A stretch of DNA of 64,000 nucleotides from Membranipora membranacea (taxonomy: Eukaryota > Bryozoa > Gymnolaemata > Cheilostomatida > Membraniporidae), in contig OU612070.1 in assembly GCA_914767715.1 (NCBI GenBank), forward strand, positions 11,115,501 to 11,179,500, given 5' to 3'. The notes beneath the pieces were generated by a model. That model saw only the letters and a list, made by a program, of their open reading frames with translations, made no database searches and was not told the DNA's origin. A program made the translations under genes and the position numbers. Within the stretch, counting starts at the first letter, position 1; every line of letters begins with the position of its first letter. Below are positions 13,201-27,200 of this stretch, one piece after another.

Positions 13201-13884
13201 CGAAACTCAGATAATCATTGATGGTGTCTGGTGTTTAGTTTCCATTTCCCTGATGATAATCAGATCAGATTCAACATACTATGAGTCATGTACCCATGTG
13301 ACAACTGGGAAAACTTCACGATGGTGGGAAAATGATAGCAAAGAGAGAGCCAGTAAATTTGCATGCATATTTAGAGCACCAATGATTCAACCCTCTATTG
13401 AATCTAGTTTCTACTATCCAAATAAAGCAGACCTTTTATGAATCATAACACAATGATCTCAGTTTAAAATAATCACTTTGCAAAAGGAAAGGTTGAAATT
13501 CCAACTTTGCCCATGTCCGATCTCTTAATATTAGTTTTTGCTTATCAAACATCTTATTGTGTGCAATCCTGATTTTAGCCTCCAACAGCTGATAATCTGC
13601 AGACTCCAGGAGTAGGCGAGGAGGGAGGTATGCGTGTTCGTAAAGGCTCTATTCTGAGAGCAGCCAGCGCTCTCGCCGGAGGCATAGAAGAGAGAGAAGA
13701 TATCACCTACAGACCTCTCAAAGCCTGGACCAAACAGAAGACGACTCAGGAGCTCATGTGTCACCGACAGGAGAACCGGGAGAGGCACGGCTGGGAGATT
13801 GACTTCCCTGACACTTTTAAAATGCCCTTCCTCGCTAATGTAGCCAAAAAGGTGGAGATAATGGAGAAAGAAGATGATATCTGA
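4295..13884 (+). CDS. ANKEF1: ANKEF1: ankyrin repeat and EF-hand domain protein, complete
   Basis: Fourteen exons: 4295-4330, 4722-4851, 5181-5360, 6101-6436, 6806-6964, 7286-7522, 8152-8355, 8902-8961, 9800-9980, 10622-10813, 11211-11437, 11885-12045, 12940-13032 and 13579-13884. The sum is 2502 nt (833 residues), close to human ANKEF1 (about 776). All phases match and junctions are GT..AG; the donor at 10814 (GTTCGT) is weak. An N-terminal ankyrin block (G-A-H-P-D-V-V-D, M-R-A-A-E-L-G) is followed by an EF-hand whose loop D-P-D-A-T-G-Q-I-T-K-E-D lies near residues 350-361. Then come a Lys/Gly-rich stretch, the motif H-P-L-Q-D-D-S-A-W-Y, a second ankyrin block (Y-Y-K-T-P-L-M-T-A-C, W-T-P-L-H-H-A-C-H-A-G) and a conserved C-terminal tail ending F-K-M-P-F-L-A-N-V. 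Order and spacing follow the vertebrate protein. Its function is poorly known in the family. The first ATG (M-P-K-A-K-E-R-L-E) aligns with the human N-terminus. Confidence 0.96.
5036..5123. repeat. Two-unit diverged tandem repeat in ANKEF1 intron
   Basis: TACAAGCAATTACTGA occurs twice about 54 bp apart. Each copy is followed by a diverged GATTGCCCTGTAATTC-like tail. Confidence 0.6.
8902..8961 (+). other. ANKEF1: Symmetric 60-nt exon of ANKEF1, possible cassette exon
   Basis: It is phase 1 on both sides, with a strong acceptor (CACATCACCAG) and donor (A|GTAAGA). It adds 20 residues rich in Arg, Lys and Leu between the Lys/Gly-rich stretch and the P-L-P-I-A-T motif. The flanking exons (8152-8355 and 9800-9980) also join in frame without it, and the human protein has no obvious counterpart. 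It could be optional. Confidence 0.6.
10284..10538. mobile_element. MITE-like element with 39-bp terminal inverted repeats
   Basis: Left end 10284-10322 starts CTGCCCTCTGCTGGTAAAAA and the right end 10500-10538 is its reverse complement with about two mismatches. The 255-bp element has a short AT-rich interior and no ORF. It lies in the ANKEF1 intron 9981-10621, close to the acceptor of the next exon. Confidence 0.8.
12337..12520. repeat. Spaced inverted repeat in an ANKEF1 intron
   Basis: TAGAAAACGGTGCCACTTCC at 12337-12356 is inverted at 12501-12520 with two mismatches. No coding sequence lies between. It may be a degraded terminal-inverted-repeat element. Confidence 0.5.
12767..12842. mobile_element. 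Short inverted-repeat element, AGCCTTGTCA family, copy 1
   Basis: GCCTTGTCATG (12767-12777) is inverted at 12832-12842 around a T-rich, then AACC-containing centre. A second copy with the same ends and T-rich interior lies at 33381-33454. A separate perfect hairpin GTCACGTCCA / TGGACGTGAC occurs just upstream at 12726-12759. Confidence 0.55.
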
Positions 13885-13898
13885 TTAATTATTTTGTG

Positions 13899-13904
13899 AA
13901 TAAA
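13899..13904 (+). terminator. ANKEF1: Polyadenylation signal AATAAA of ANKEF1
   Basis: A canonical AATAAA lies 15 bases after the ANKEF1 stop codon and is followed by a T-rich stretch. It would give a very short 3' UTR. Another AATAAA further downstream (near 14562) could also be used. Confidence 0.6.
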
Positions 13905-14027
13905 TTTGTTGAATTTTTTACAGTATCTCTAACTTTTTTGCATACACAAAGTTATCAATCAAGTGTATCTTTATTTTTGCATTTTGTCTGCTATATATGA
14001 TCTCTAAACTAACAGATAATAGGGCAT

Positions 14028-14104
14028 TCCCACAATGCAATTTTGAATGGAATTTTTAGGAGGAAGATCAGTCTTCCTGGGAAGTCCAGAATTGCAATGT
14101 GGGA
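14028..14104. repeat. Hairpin-forming inverted repeat
   Basis: Arms TCCCACAATGCAATTTTG (14028-14045) and its near-complement at 14087-14104 enclose a second inverted pair (AGGAGGAAGAT / TCTTCCT). It lies in the intergenic region and resembles a short fold-back element. Confidence 0.6.
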
Positions 14105-15270
14105 CATGTATCCCTGATTAAGTTTTACCATCTGGATTACGAGAAGTGCCTTCAAATTTGTCTGTGATATTTTGTTGATATCTTATTTTATGCATGTACT
14201 TTTTTTCCCAGAGAAGCCGCACATAATAATTGTGCGAATTTTCAGGTCTGCTCCATTGGATTCTTTTTAAAAACAAGAATTTTCCCTTTTTGTCCAAGTA
14301 TTGGCTGGAAAGACAGAGCTGCGAATTTACCTTATTTTTACCTAACATGTCAAAGCCGCAGTCAACTAGATCATTATGGATGTGTATTAATTAAAATTGA
14401 GTTTTAGAAGGACACAAAACTTGTATTTCTAAATCAAAAACGAAACAGAGTGAATAGGAACAGACAACCCATTATCTAACGGTGTCAAAAATTGCATGGT
14501 TTTCTTTTCGAATGAACAATACTTTCGGTGATCATCGATGTATGAACTGATATGTATGAAGAATAAATTCAAATCATAAAAGAATGACTCATCATAAATA
14601 GAAAACTTGTTATTGGTTCCATTTTGAGAGGCTGGATACTGCTCGTCAAAAGATCATAAGGTGAGGGGGCTAAAAAACAGAAAATTCTATGGCAAATAAA
14701 TTAGAAATGTTAACGCGATTATTGCAAACTGAACAGCTAAAAACTGAAAATAAAAAACAGCTGTGTGACTGGCTGGAAAATTCATGGAATGTGCTGCTTC
14801 AAATATGAAATTGTAGAAAATAACATATCAGCATGATTTTTGTCCTCAACTCCGCTATTTGCGATGATTATATTGAGCAAATATAAAAAATTATCAGTCT
14901 CTATATATCAATGTCCTGAACACTACTCATAGTTATGTTGAAAGGCTAAGGGTAGGGGGGGGGGGGGGGAGAGGGAATGAGAGGGGAAACAGAGGAGAAA
15001 ATCAGACTGGTAATAATACTGAAATAGGTAAGCGATGTTGCAAACTTAGACCAGCACAGAAGGAGAAACGATGTTAAAACATAATAAAGGCTATTATATA
15101 ATATGAAAAAAAGATAAGAGATTAGATTTCAGAAAAAGTCCAAAACGTGTATGTTATAGATAGTTATAGATTACATTGAGCCTTGGTGCTGTCTGATGCG
15201 TTCATCACATTCTAGCCTCAGTGCACAGACAAGATGCCAGTCTGAATGCTTAGACTAGCCTCACACTCAT

Positions 15271-18200
15271 TCAAGCCACTCCTGCTGCCATAATATCCGT
15301 TAATGGTTTATAGTATCCTGTATATTTACTGAACATATCTTTACACTCCGGGGTGCTGTCAGCTTTGTGTATATTGTCATGCATCTTTTTATCACCAACC
15401 CATGAGAAGATTCTAGACTTAGGATTAGGCTGCGCTATATCGAAGGCGCTCTTCCTGACCGCCCCATCTCCGCTTAGCTTATTAATCTCAGTTCTCATCT
15501 CTTCTGTCATATTCATATCCATCGATCTGAAGGGCACAAAGAAATTTGTGAATAAATAAGAAATTTTCTTGTAATCAATTTTTAATCAGGGAAGGTTTTG
15601 GAGTGAGAAGAATACACAGCTACTGGTGTTTAAAAAACTTTCATAGCACACCACAGCTCAGCACATCATAGCTCCGCACACCATGACACATCACATACCA
15701 TACCATGATAAAATAGTGTATACATATATATGCCACACTACCGCACACCTTAGCACAGCATAGCACACATCAGCACACAAATTACACAAAATTCTTACTT
15801 GTATAATTTTTCTGCAGCTACCATAGCATCAGTAGCTATGTCCTCATAATGAAGCACGTGAGTATTAGCCTTAGGCTTAGAGAAGACATCATATAATTGC
15901 CCGAGTTCCCAGCAGGTATCCTGTATCCTAACAACGGGTTCCTCCCTGTACCACCGTATCATCTTAGCTCGTGATGCTTGCATGGCTCGAGGATCACGAG
16001 ACTACAGGATAAAAATAAAAAAATGTTATGTTATGTTATGTATGCACTTTAATAACCGATCAATGCCGGAGCAAATAAGATCATGTTAATAGAAAAAGGA
16101 GCGAAAACTAAAAGTAATTATCTATCTATCATGATGACATTATTCGTATTTCATGAATTACATACAGGCAAAATATAAAAAATGGTCTGGTCAGGTAAAA
16201 GAAAGAAAGTATGACACTTTAACTAGAAAAACCTATAGAAAAGGCTTTTTGATAGTAGGGCTGTGCGGGTCTTTGCCTGAATATATCTGCCGCTGTGTGC
16301 AGAAACTCGGTGAGTGTTTGTGTATTTGTGGAGCAGGTGGTATGGCTCAGTCTTGACTCTATTAACGTAGCCACGGCAAATACGTTCTAGCACAACATTG
16401 ATACCATCAAGGCCAGCAACTATTTGTCTGTTTTCGCTGCCATCGATATTAGGCAACATGATACGTAGACAGAGCCGCTGATACTTTTCAAAGATCATTC
16501 GTAAAGATCATTATTTTTGGTTTCTTATAATGAACTAGACCTAGAGTTTCATTGCTCATACGCATATGCAATAACATGAACTGTGAACAGTTTTCAATAT
16601 TTTGCCAACACAAATTTAAGTTCCATGCATTTGAAGGCATTTGCTGCGAGGTTGAAAACATCAAAAATCATAGATGTTTATTTTTTCTATCTTTAGTACA
16701 TAACATAATTTGACCGGCAGCAACCCCTTAACTAAAAGTTATTAAAATTTTATTAAAATTATTGGTAGTTGAAATAGTTAATACTTACCGCATGAATAAA
16801 GTGGACATTAGGATTTTCCTCTATAGCTTTTTGTATGGCTGGTCCGTTTAGTATTTTCACTGTTTTCGATGTGACCGTTGGAGCCATAAGGCACTTTTCT
16901 TGTAAGAAGGGTGCACACGTGTTTATAGCTGTCATAAGATAGAAAACATACAGCTGAAACAGTATTGAGAGCTTTGTCATTTGGTTGTCGCAATCTTTGT
17001 CAATTGCAGTCTTTTGAACCCGAGTAGCATAAATAAATATATCTTCCACAACATATCAGCATTATCTCGCAAAACATTTAATGATTTTTCCTGTAACCAA
17101 AATAACTTAACATTGTCTGAGAGACAATTACATTATGAGTAACTTCGAATGTCTGTGAGCAAGTTATATTGATACATATATGTAGTCTTGCCAATTACTG
17201 ATAATGGTCTTTCTTCAACTGTGTCACAAAAAAGTCTAAATATCCCTTTTGCTAATGGAAGCTGACTTTTTTTTAAAGTTCGGGTCGATTGGTTGGTCAA
17301 GTTTTCAGTTTACTAACTCCATCGAATTTGTAATAATTCAGTTGTTATGGCTCAGATATCATCATCATTAAAGACTACCCACAGACTAATGTATGTGATA
17401 GTCAGGCAATTACTTAATGTTAATGTTTTGTCTGATTTGTATGGTTAAAAATTCAATGCTCTATTCGATGAATGAATTATTATTATGGTGGAAAGAGTGC
17501 CTTCCAAATGGGAAGGTAACTCTCATTCTCTGCATCATGGTGTCACAGTCCTCCGGATGTACAATACAAGAAACAAGCACTTCTGGGAGACTGTGACATC
17601 ATAATTCATGCCAAGTAGAGCATTGAATTTTTGTTACCATGCAAATCTGACACAACTTTATCATAAGAAGCTGCCTGACTATAACATGGTTTGGTCTTTG
17701 GGTACTTTGAGTAGCCTTCAAGGGTGTATGCACTTACCATAAATGTAATCCCCCTGCATTTTCCATTTACATTTCTTGTACGACTCGAAGCCTTTATCAA
17801 ACCCATGAGGTCCAGGATATAGATTATAGAAAACACCAGGTAGACTTAGCATGTCACAATCAAACCAGGCTGGATATACCTGAAATGAAACGGAGAAACT
17901 TTTAACCTTATGTTCAGCGCCTACAAATTACCATTTTTAAAGCAATTATATTTAGCTTTCCAAAATATACTGTATTATTATTATTTGTAAAAGTAATCAG
18001 CTCAATTCCTGACTAGCAGTGTCACATGTAGCAAGCTACTGAGAATTAAATTTTTGGTAAATACTTATTTACTAATTAAAATTTCTTTAATCATAAATAG
18101 TGTATACAACTACTCTTGAATATGCTAGTGCTTGTTCATGATTGGGCATACCAAATAAGAAACATTGATTCTGATTGGCCGATCACAGCCAGCATATTGG

Positions 18201-21200
18201 CCGATTAAAGGGCACAACATCATTTAAAAAAATTTCATCTCATAACTAAACAGTAGCTACTCATCTACCTGTAATCTTGCCGCATAATTTAAATATATAT
18301 ATATATATGTATATGTAAGTTATGAATAACTTACCTGGTCGAAGAATGTATTACATCGTTCTGCCTCTTTACCTTGTTGAGATACACCTGGCCACTTTTT
18401 ACCAAACAGTCGACCAGGTTCATAGATAGATAGGCTGCCTGCAAAAAATCAAAACAACTAATTTTCAAAGCTACCGATACTGTCTGCACATGTCTGTCAG
18501 GAATCTGTCTTTTTTTATTAGTTTAGAGGCCAGGGATCATCACCGCAATAATACACAGTGGACCTTCATTATATTTAGCCCTGCTCTAAAAGGTCTCTAC
18601 CTCACTTTTTTTTACTTTTGGTTTTGAGAGCAGTGAAGACATGCTGCTGCATACAAAAGGAATATCTGACACCTGAAGTACCGTTTTGTGTGTGACAATA
18701 CTGGCTAACATTGCCAATCTTTTAAACCAAGAGGCGTTCTCTCACTTGGCCATGAACTGGCAGATGCTTGACACTCCCTAAGGCAATCTCATGCTGCTGT
18801 GTATTAGTTGGTATTCAATTTAAATTGTAATTTATTGCAACTTTTGATGACTTTTACGGATAGAACTAGTCAATGTGCTAGCTCTGTAATAGATACCGGA
18901 TTGGGGAGGGAGCCAATACCAGGTCAGATGAAAGTGCCTGATCCGATTTAGTAAAACTGAACACGACTTATTTTACATACCCAAATCTAGGAACTTCCAC
19001 TGACCTGGCATTGGCTCTCACCAGACCCAACAACCAATCAGATTAGACCAAACAGCCAATCAGGCCAGACCAAACAGCCAATCAGATCAGACCCAACAGC
19101 CAATCGAATCAGATATAACATATTGACTGGGTTTGATCCTGATGTAAGCTGTTGGATAATTCGGACATTAAGCTTTCGTTTGCAGAGACTCATCACTTAC
19201 CCGGTATCAAATAGAACATAGCAGAGGCAACTGTACTCCCACCTCGGTAATGTGCAATAACAGCTGCCAATTTCTCAGTTAAACGTGCTTCAAACTGAAA
19301 TAAAATTATCAAGTGCATGGCTTGCAATGCTTGATCCAGAAATCACATCAAAACTTATTTTAGTTCCAATTTAATCAAGATTTGGACTTCAACTTAAGCA
19401 TGCTAATGTTCTAAGCATCTAAACACATATCTAATTCCATGCTAGGTAACCTTTACCAATTTGACTAAAATACAGGCCACAAATTGCAAACAGACTTAGT
19501 AAAATGACAGGCTAAACTTTAGGGCTAGTGAAATTTTGGAAAACACCTAGAAGGTATTTCGAGTTTAATCGAATTTGCCTGCTCTCTTCCTACAGGAGAT
19601 CAGGGGATAAGTTCCCCCAACAGTGCCATGAGCTGCAACAATCAATCAAAAATGCACTCCAATGACACATGAACCCACTACTCCTGTCGCACCAATCGCC
19701 TGGAAAAAAAAAGTTACTGATCTAATCATCCTAAAATGCAAGCAAATTAGATCAAACTTAATCTAGAGAGAAAAAGGTATCATGCCATCCTAAGAGAAGG
19801 AAGTTGTACCACACCTTAAGATACACAGAGTTATCTTTGATAGGATTAGTCGACATGACCAGAGCACCAAACCCAATCTTACACGAGTCTGTTGGCTGAC
19901 TCCAACCTAGGCTTGAGGTACACACGCACTTAGACTCATCCTGAAACAGATAAAACAAAGATAAACCATAGTAACGATGAAGAAATACCTTGCCAATGTG
20001 TGGCCTCTGATTCGCTGTTGGATGGGAGAGCCCAGATGATCAGAGCCCAGCACATTGACTAGATAAAAACTTATCTACTCAAATTTGTGTGTATTGACAT
20101 CTGAAATATCATTTCTTAAAATTTATAATTTGTTACTTACTATTTCGACCAAAAAAATGCTTGCTATACCTACCTACAAATGTACTGATACTTGTCACTT
20201 ATGCATAAAAAAAAATCACAATTAATTTTATTTGGCATAGTATGATGGCGGCTATAAGCAATGCAATGGTTGATATTTATGATAACGAGAGATCACAATT
20301 ACTGTAATCAGACTTGCGACGACAAGAGATTAGTCTAAGTGCTCAGACTTGTGATTGTCTGGTGTTCACCATTATGCTTAGACATAGCACTCACTTGCAC
20401 AAGTCAAGTGAATCAATCCATATAACTCACTGTTTGAGCAAACATATTAAACCACTGCTGACACAGCTGGGCTTTGCCCATCAGAGCCACCAGTCAAAAA
20501 TTTAAATAGAGAGTTGTGGCATCAAAACACCTAGCCAGTAGCTTTGCATGGAGTTATATGAGCTCCAAAAATGTAAGGAGTATCTTCTTCACCAGCCATC
20601 CGCCATTACTGATGACAAAAGTTGACCCTGACCAATCAGGAGTCTTTAAAATCTAGCTGAGATCCACACTGATATTAATATTGGATCTCAGCTAGATTTT
20701 ACAAAGCCCAGCTGGGTCAGCGGTGATTTAAATATGGACATGTGCATTCACGATGTTCTTCACACACAACCGGCATGGGCATATTTGGTGAGGAGTTAGC
20801 ATAGCAACCAAAGTGGTGGTACAACTTGGAGGTTGTGTGGAGAAGAGCTGACCTTTATCGGATAATTAATATTTGACCTTTGACCTAGCAGAGGAGACAG
20901 AACAGCCAGTATATAGCATCACCCATAGAGCAAAAGGGTAGAGACATGGAGGAGGAATCTTGAATTCGCTGAAACTGGCCTTTTTGCCAAATATGTTTCC
21001 CATCATGTGAATTATGGCAATTTATTATCAATTTGTGTTTCCAACCACAAAATAACAATTTCTTTTTTGCACAGACCTTTGTCTACATGTAATACTAAAC
21101 ATTCCTATTCAAAGAAGTTGAAGGTTCCATACCATGTGCCTTCTGTTGTTACATAATTTAAACTCTCGCAATTCCCGATGTGGCCGTTTTTAGTTAATAC

Positions 21201-24200
21201 ATTACAGTTGAAAGTTACAGTTAAATTTATGAGCAATTATCAAATATTATCAGCAAAACAAGAACTTCAAGACAACATGCAAAGAAGATTATATCGAGCT
21301 TTGATGTAAATATAGCAATTTGAGGCTATTGATGCTAATTTAAGTCTTTTTGGATCAATTAAACAATATGACATAGCCTACGTCTTCTAGATAATCAGAC
21401 TATAAATGGAGTGGGGATGACGTGCCGTCCCTGTCCACCCGATTTGTAGTCTGACAACTCAGACTACAGCCTACACAGCCTTAACACTTACCGGAGGTTT
21501 GATATGGCTAGAGAAAATAGGTCAAGGTGAAAGGAAACATAAAAACAGCAAACATATATATTGCAAAACAGATAATAAACTTTACCATGTTGATGAACTT
21601 TAAAGGGATTGACAGAATTAGATAGGATTTGAACTAAGACAGAAATGTATGAAATCATAACTAAATAATTCATTTCTATAATATTAATTTACATAAAAAT
21701 TGATTGATTAAATAATATAATATTAGTTATTATATTATTTAATGAAGTTAAATAGTGTTAAATCAATTTATTTATCATTTATGATATTGTAGATACAGCT
21801 GGAGTTGAGCCGTCTGACGGTCTTTGTTCAATCACAGACATGCTTTTTCCATTCAGACGCTGTGATTACTCAGCGCAACGCTAGGAATTACATTAGACCA
21901 CCTGTTATACAAGAACTTTTAGTATATGGGATGAGAAAGTGGTGTTATATACAATTACCCTAGAGGAGTAAAGTTTACGCATGAGGCAAGGTCTGCACAT
22001 GCTTGAAATTTTTGACTTAATAAATTAATTCCCATTTTTACTAGCTAACATAAGTGCTAGCTACTTAACTCAGCTTATATTTACTCCTCTAGGGTCTAAG
22101 AACTTCCAGTTCTGTAAAAGACTTACCACAAATACTGCAAAGTCAGATCCTGAGCAAATCTCCAGACAGTCCGCCGGATCGTGCGCTGATTGCGTATTGT
22201 CTATATGCTGTGCGTTTGTCAGAGCTGCCTTATCAAAACTAGCTGAGGTGAAGCAGCCGACTAAATTATCACTATAATTCTCATCAGACTCATCTACAAA
22301 ACCATAAGGGTAGGTAACTCCACAACAAGACAACTCAAAATGCTAGAAACATAAGATTATGGAGGGTGTCCCATCCCCCGAGATAAGATAAATCGTAGCG
22401 AGTAAGAAGTCAAGTTAGGCAAATGTCTTTTGACATTAGCTATAGGTGTCAATAACGTGGCTTTCTGGACAAAAGTCCCTAAACTTATAAATTCACCAGA
22501 ATACATTATGTAATATATATATGAAGGGGAATTATTATTATTATTATTATGACATGAATTAGAACTGTGGCTCAAACTGTGGCTCAAACTGTGGCTCAAA
22601 CTGTGGCAGGATGCTGGTAGAGGCATTTCATTACCATCCACTTTCCCCACCGGTTGATAATGAAATGCTTCTACCAGCATCCTGCCACATTGGACTATAG
22701 GAAACCTGTGTGATAACACCCTTTGTTCAATACCAGCTAAGATTTCCTGTAAAAAGACACCATACAATCACAGAGTAAAGATACAATCCAGGCTAGCATA
22801 CCACTCAAGTGTAAAAAACAAACAGAAGCCAGATTGGATATAACATATTATATGACAAGCCCTGCCCTCTTGTCAAGAACTATTTATTTACATACTTCTA
22901 TCACATATCTACCTATTTTCAAAAATTATATCGTCAATAACTGAGTATTATAATCTTTGCTATTGTTTGATTGGAAATTGATATTCAATATAATTAGTAA
23001 AACTTGGCGCCTTTCTTATTGATATTGGATAATGAGTGTCAGCACCAGCAGCCTGGGCAGAGTAAGAGCACTTTAATTACAGTAACAAAATGATGAAACT
23101 GCTGAGATAATAGCTGTGGTACCCTACCCCTACCCAACGGCACCCTGCCGCCTGTACTGAATTTACCTTCTGATGATTGTTTTTGTAGTTTGGCGTGACA
23201 AATAGTACCCTGTGATGTTCGCTTACAGTCTCGGTACCGAGTGGAGACAACTTTACCATCCTTCCCGGCATATATCATCCATGTGGTCCAACTTGTATGT
23301 CCGTCATTTGTGTCTGAAAGAAAAAAAAAAAAAATGCGAATCAGGTTTTAATTTCACAAGGATAATCATTCCGATTAGTTTGATAATATTTCAGTAATTT
23401 ACGTCAGAAAACTACAATACAATAGTCAGCATGTGTCTCATCTGAGCAAATTTATAAAAAATTCGACATTGGTAACACACAAAATCATTATTTGTGTCTT
23501 ACTATTAGATGTATCATGTTTCTTCAAAGAAAAAAATCTGCAACAAGTTCAATAGCTCAATGAACGGCTTATAAAGTTATCATAAAACACACTTCAATAT
23601 TTCTTATTGAATTAAAAACCTGATCGTGAATGTTATGCTTTTCAATGAACATTGAATGGAAGATTTCTTTCCCAAACAGCCCTCAAAATGGGCCAGACTA
23701 TGAAATACTGGCAGAAAGATTGCTTTTCAATACCTACGTTTACTATTCTTAATGATTTTTTTAATACTAAAACAGTTGACGTGAAGACTAAATACTTTTG
23801 TCAGCATTTTGAAGACTTATATGAGAAAAATGTTTGAACACCCGATCTATCAGCTTTCAGCCATGTTAGTGACATGTTAATCCAAACGAGAACACAATTT
23901 TATAGCTCTAATCAAATTGCTAATTTCTGATTTAGTTCAGGGTACTGCACCATAACAAACTATTACTTATAATTATTGTTTCTTGAGCAGACACCGATAC
24001 GCAGGATGTCCACAATAAGCACATGAAAAGAGATATCCGACATGAAACAAAGGCTGAGATCAAAGTAGAATTTCACCCGATCTACCTGGTTATTCCAAAC
24101 TACGGTCATTTTTGATAAAAGTTTCACCGGATTATAATCTAAAAAACATAAAACGAAGGGATTGTGTGTATTTTTGCACAAAGTACCATGGGAATGGTGA

Positions 24201-27200
24201 ATACCGACCTATGCGGTATATCTCTATAGAATTTTCTCCACCACAGGACTCTCCACTGCTACACTTGATGTTACAGTCGCTGTCTTTGAGTAATATGTCT
24301 GTTCCGTGTAGATTCATACAATTACAGCTCGTACCATTCTACAAGAAAATAGTGAATATGGATTGAGTATAATATAGTAGATTGAGTAGAAATATAACGC
24401 CGTTCAGTAAACATTAAACAATCACTAATAATATGATGACAGGTCCGCTGTGCCCATAGACATATTAATATTATTAATGCTGTTTATACTACTTATATAT
24501 TTATGGCTGTGCCACACCAAACAGGTAATAACATATAACATTTCACATGTCTGTATACCTGTGATCAGAAGAGCATGAGCTATTCCATGTAGCCTAAAAG
24601 TCTTCACATGTGTGGCCAACTGAATTGGAATCATAGCATTTAGGTAGCCACACATAAGGTTCTTAGACTAATGAAATACACATGGTCATAGGGCAATTTG
24701 CATTGAGAAGAGTAGAAAAAAGAAGAAAGAGACAAACAGGGCATGAAATGATAGCTGATGTGCTGAGTCAAAATTTGATCTGCCATCTTGACATTCAGAA
24801 ATTTAGCAGACACACTGGATCACTTCCCTACATCAAGGAGTAAGAACACTTTATATGATAACTCTTATTGAACTAAAATATATAGGCAAACACTTAGTAG
24901 TGGTTATTCAACATGTCTATTTATAATCTTCATAAATGGATGGTCTCACACTTGTTTCTGTATGATGATTGCTGCATCAGACTGTTTTGGGAACGAATGA
25001 ACTATATCTTTACATATAAGGGCAAAATGCATGGATAAAATACCAAAATCTTCACTCATGAACACTACAGTTTATGTATTTGCTTGATGACATTTTGTCC
25101 ATGCACCATATTCTGTTCGCCCTCCTCTACGATAAATTTTGAAATATGTGTCAGTGGTTGTAAAGAGTTCACTTTGCTGTTCGGATATTCTCAAGTGTTA
25201 AATATATGCTATTACTATTTCACTTGAGATCGAAATATATTAGAAGTGAAAACAAACTTATTGACAAAACTTAGTTGAACAAATATTAAACTTGTGTCAT
25301 TCTATTTGCAGAACTAGCTGATCACATGAACAAACCGTCGCATGAAATATTATTTTAGTTAAATGCTCTAAAATTTGTAGATGATATGGAATGTTGTAGC
25401 CAAGGAGTTAGTAGTCTTTCCTTCCTAATGTCAATGATTTTAGTGAGTGGGGCTTTATATAGTGATGCTGTTGACAAAAAGGATTATATTCTCCCATGCA
25501 ACCACTGCACTACTCTTTCTGCTGCAACCAGTAAATTGGTTTAGAATATGATTGGTATGTAAAACAAACAGAAGCCATTTGCTTATTTATTGCACAGGAA
25601 GGAAACAGCTGTCCATGATCAAGCACTCATCTCATGTTTCACAAATACCCTAAATGTATGTTGCTGCTTTAAAACAAATGGTCTGTAAAGAGTAAATAAA
25701 AGGGGGCAAGCCAATCAATCCAGTGCAAAGATGATCTCAGTTTTCCAGCAGGCCATAGCATAACTCGGCTCCGCCAGAACACAGAGCAGACTACAGAGTA
25801 CTGCAGCCTGAACCTCCAACACTGGCATGATAAATGGCATGCGTTTGGAACACCTGAGCTCCTGAGCTACCTCCTACTCTTAATGTTCATAATATTTACA
25901 TGCTTATGAAAATTTTTTTTTTGCCAAATTAGTAGCTGTGTGATGGTTTTTTGGTGCACTGTTTTCCCATAAATTTGATCTCAAATCTACTGGTGATAAT
26001 GGCTAAATGTTAGTTAAAGCGCTCAAATGTGCTGGGATAGCTGGAAGTGGAATGCCACTACAAGCTATCCCGACACAGCTTGAGCGCTCAAACTAGTTAG
26101 AAGTAGGAGGGAAGAATACATTGCTAAATATTCAGACTGTTTCGAGATACATAAGCCACAACTAAAGATTAGCCAAAGGCATAGCCTTACTAATTCAACA
26201 TGCCACCTTCAACTTCTAAGGACCATAAGGACAGACATGTATTGAAGTCAACCCTACACTTGACTCTCACCGTTATACCCATGAAGACAGAACTAGCCTT
26301 TATGCAGTACTCCTGACATGTTGCGAGGCTTAAGTCATCAGATGTAAACTGACTGGTGGCGATGTCAGCAGTTCTCTTCTTGTCATAAGTTTGACACGTT
26401 AGCCTTTGAGGCTTCATCTGTGGTCCTTTAAACTCTTCCATTTCTTCCATTTCAACAGAAGTTGCTGAAGTAAGAGAGAATGAACATATTAGATCTTGTC
26501 GAATACATGACCAGAGCTTTTTCATTTTCGTCGCGGTTAATTAGAGTCTTTCTCTTTTGTTACTCCTAAAGCATCAGTTCCTCTATCTTAAGCTTTAAAA
26601 TAATTTAGCAGGCCCTTATACGTAGGAAAGAATAAATTGATGCAGCTATCATAGACCTATTATTAATAAACCTCGAATAGTGCAAGCTTCCTAACCAACT
26701 TTCCTTGAACGGTAAAATATGTATGATTCTTATAGGAGCAGACAATGCTAGCTTTAACATTATTATATCATGAGAGGCATATACCGAACAAAAGGGTAAA
26801 ATATTACACTCAAGCATGGCAATGTTGCATTTGCATCCAAGGTTTTTCCTCCATTAAGGAAGTTGAGGTTACCACTGTTTATCAGTTTTGGTCAATGCTG
26901 GTCAAAACCGACTGAGAGTCATAACAAAAATTTCCCTAAGTCAAGAAGGGCGTAACTCATGAGTGACCCTGGGGGGTCTTTCAATTAGAAACAGCCAAAA
27001 TCGCAATCTGATCGCTCACTCACTGAGTGAGCGATACCTGCTAGGGCTCTCGCATTCAGATAGCTCACTCAATGATGGAGCTATATACACTCTGAGTGAG
27101 CGATTTGGGAGCGATTTTGTCTAATTGAAAGACCAAGTGAGTGATAATTTTGAGCGATGTGATAGTGATAACTTGCTTTAGTAAAGCATCAATTTTTCTA

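Larger units (their letters stand above)
13885..15270. other. Convergent intergenic region between ANKEF1 and the sulfotransferase
   Basis: This holds both 3' UTRs. I see no coding exon. Features are an inverted-repeat hairpin at 14028-14104 and a G homopolymer with adjacent G/A-rich sequence near 14955-14990. On the minus strand the only AATAAA I noticed is far downstream (TTTATT at 13970-13975 on plus), so the poly(A) site of the sulfotransferase gene is not settled. Confidence 0.55.

Noticed and set aside
16223-16498. Minus-strand ORF of 91 codons with N-I-D-G-S-E-N-R-Q-I-V, resembling an LDL-receptor YWTD repeat
   Set aside because: It lies in an intron of the sulfotransferase gene whose flanking exons join perfectly in frame without it. 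No acceptor or donor pair fits, and the similarity is too short to call.
21492-21507. A 16-nt micro-exon candidate on the minus strand between AG and GTAAGT
   Set aside because: Its length is not a multiple of three and the flanking exons both use phase 0, so including it would break the sulfotransferase frame.
22357-22767. Minus-strand ORF of 136 codons with an acceptor-like start
   Set aside because: Most of it is the fold-back element, the 12-bp tandem repeat (S-H-S-L runs) and the ATT microsatellite (N-N-N run). Its phase does not match the previous sulfotransferase exon.
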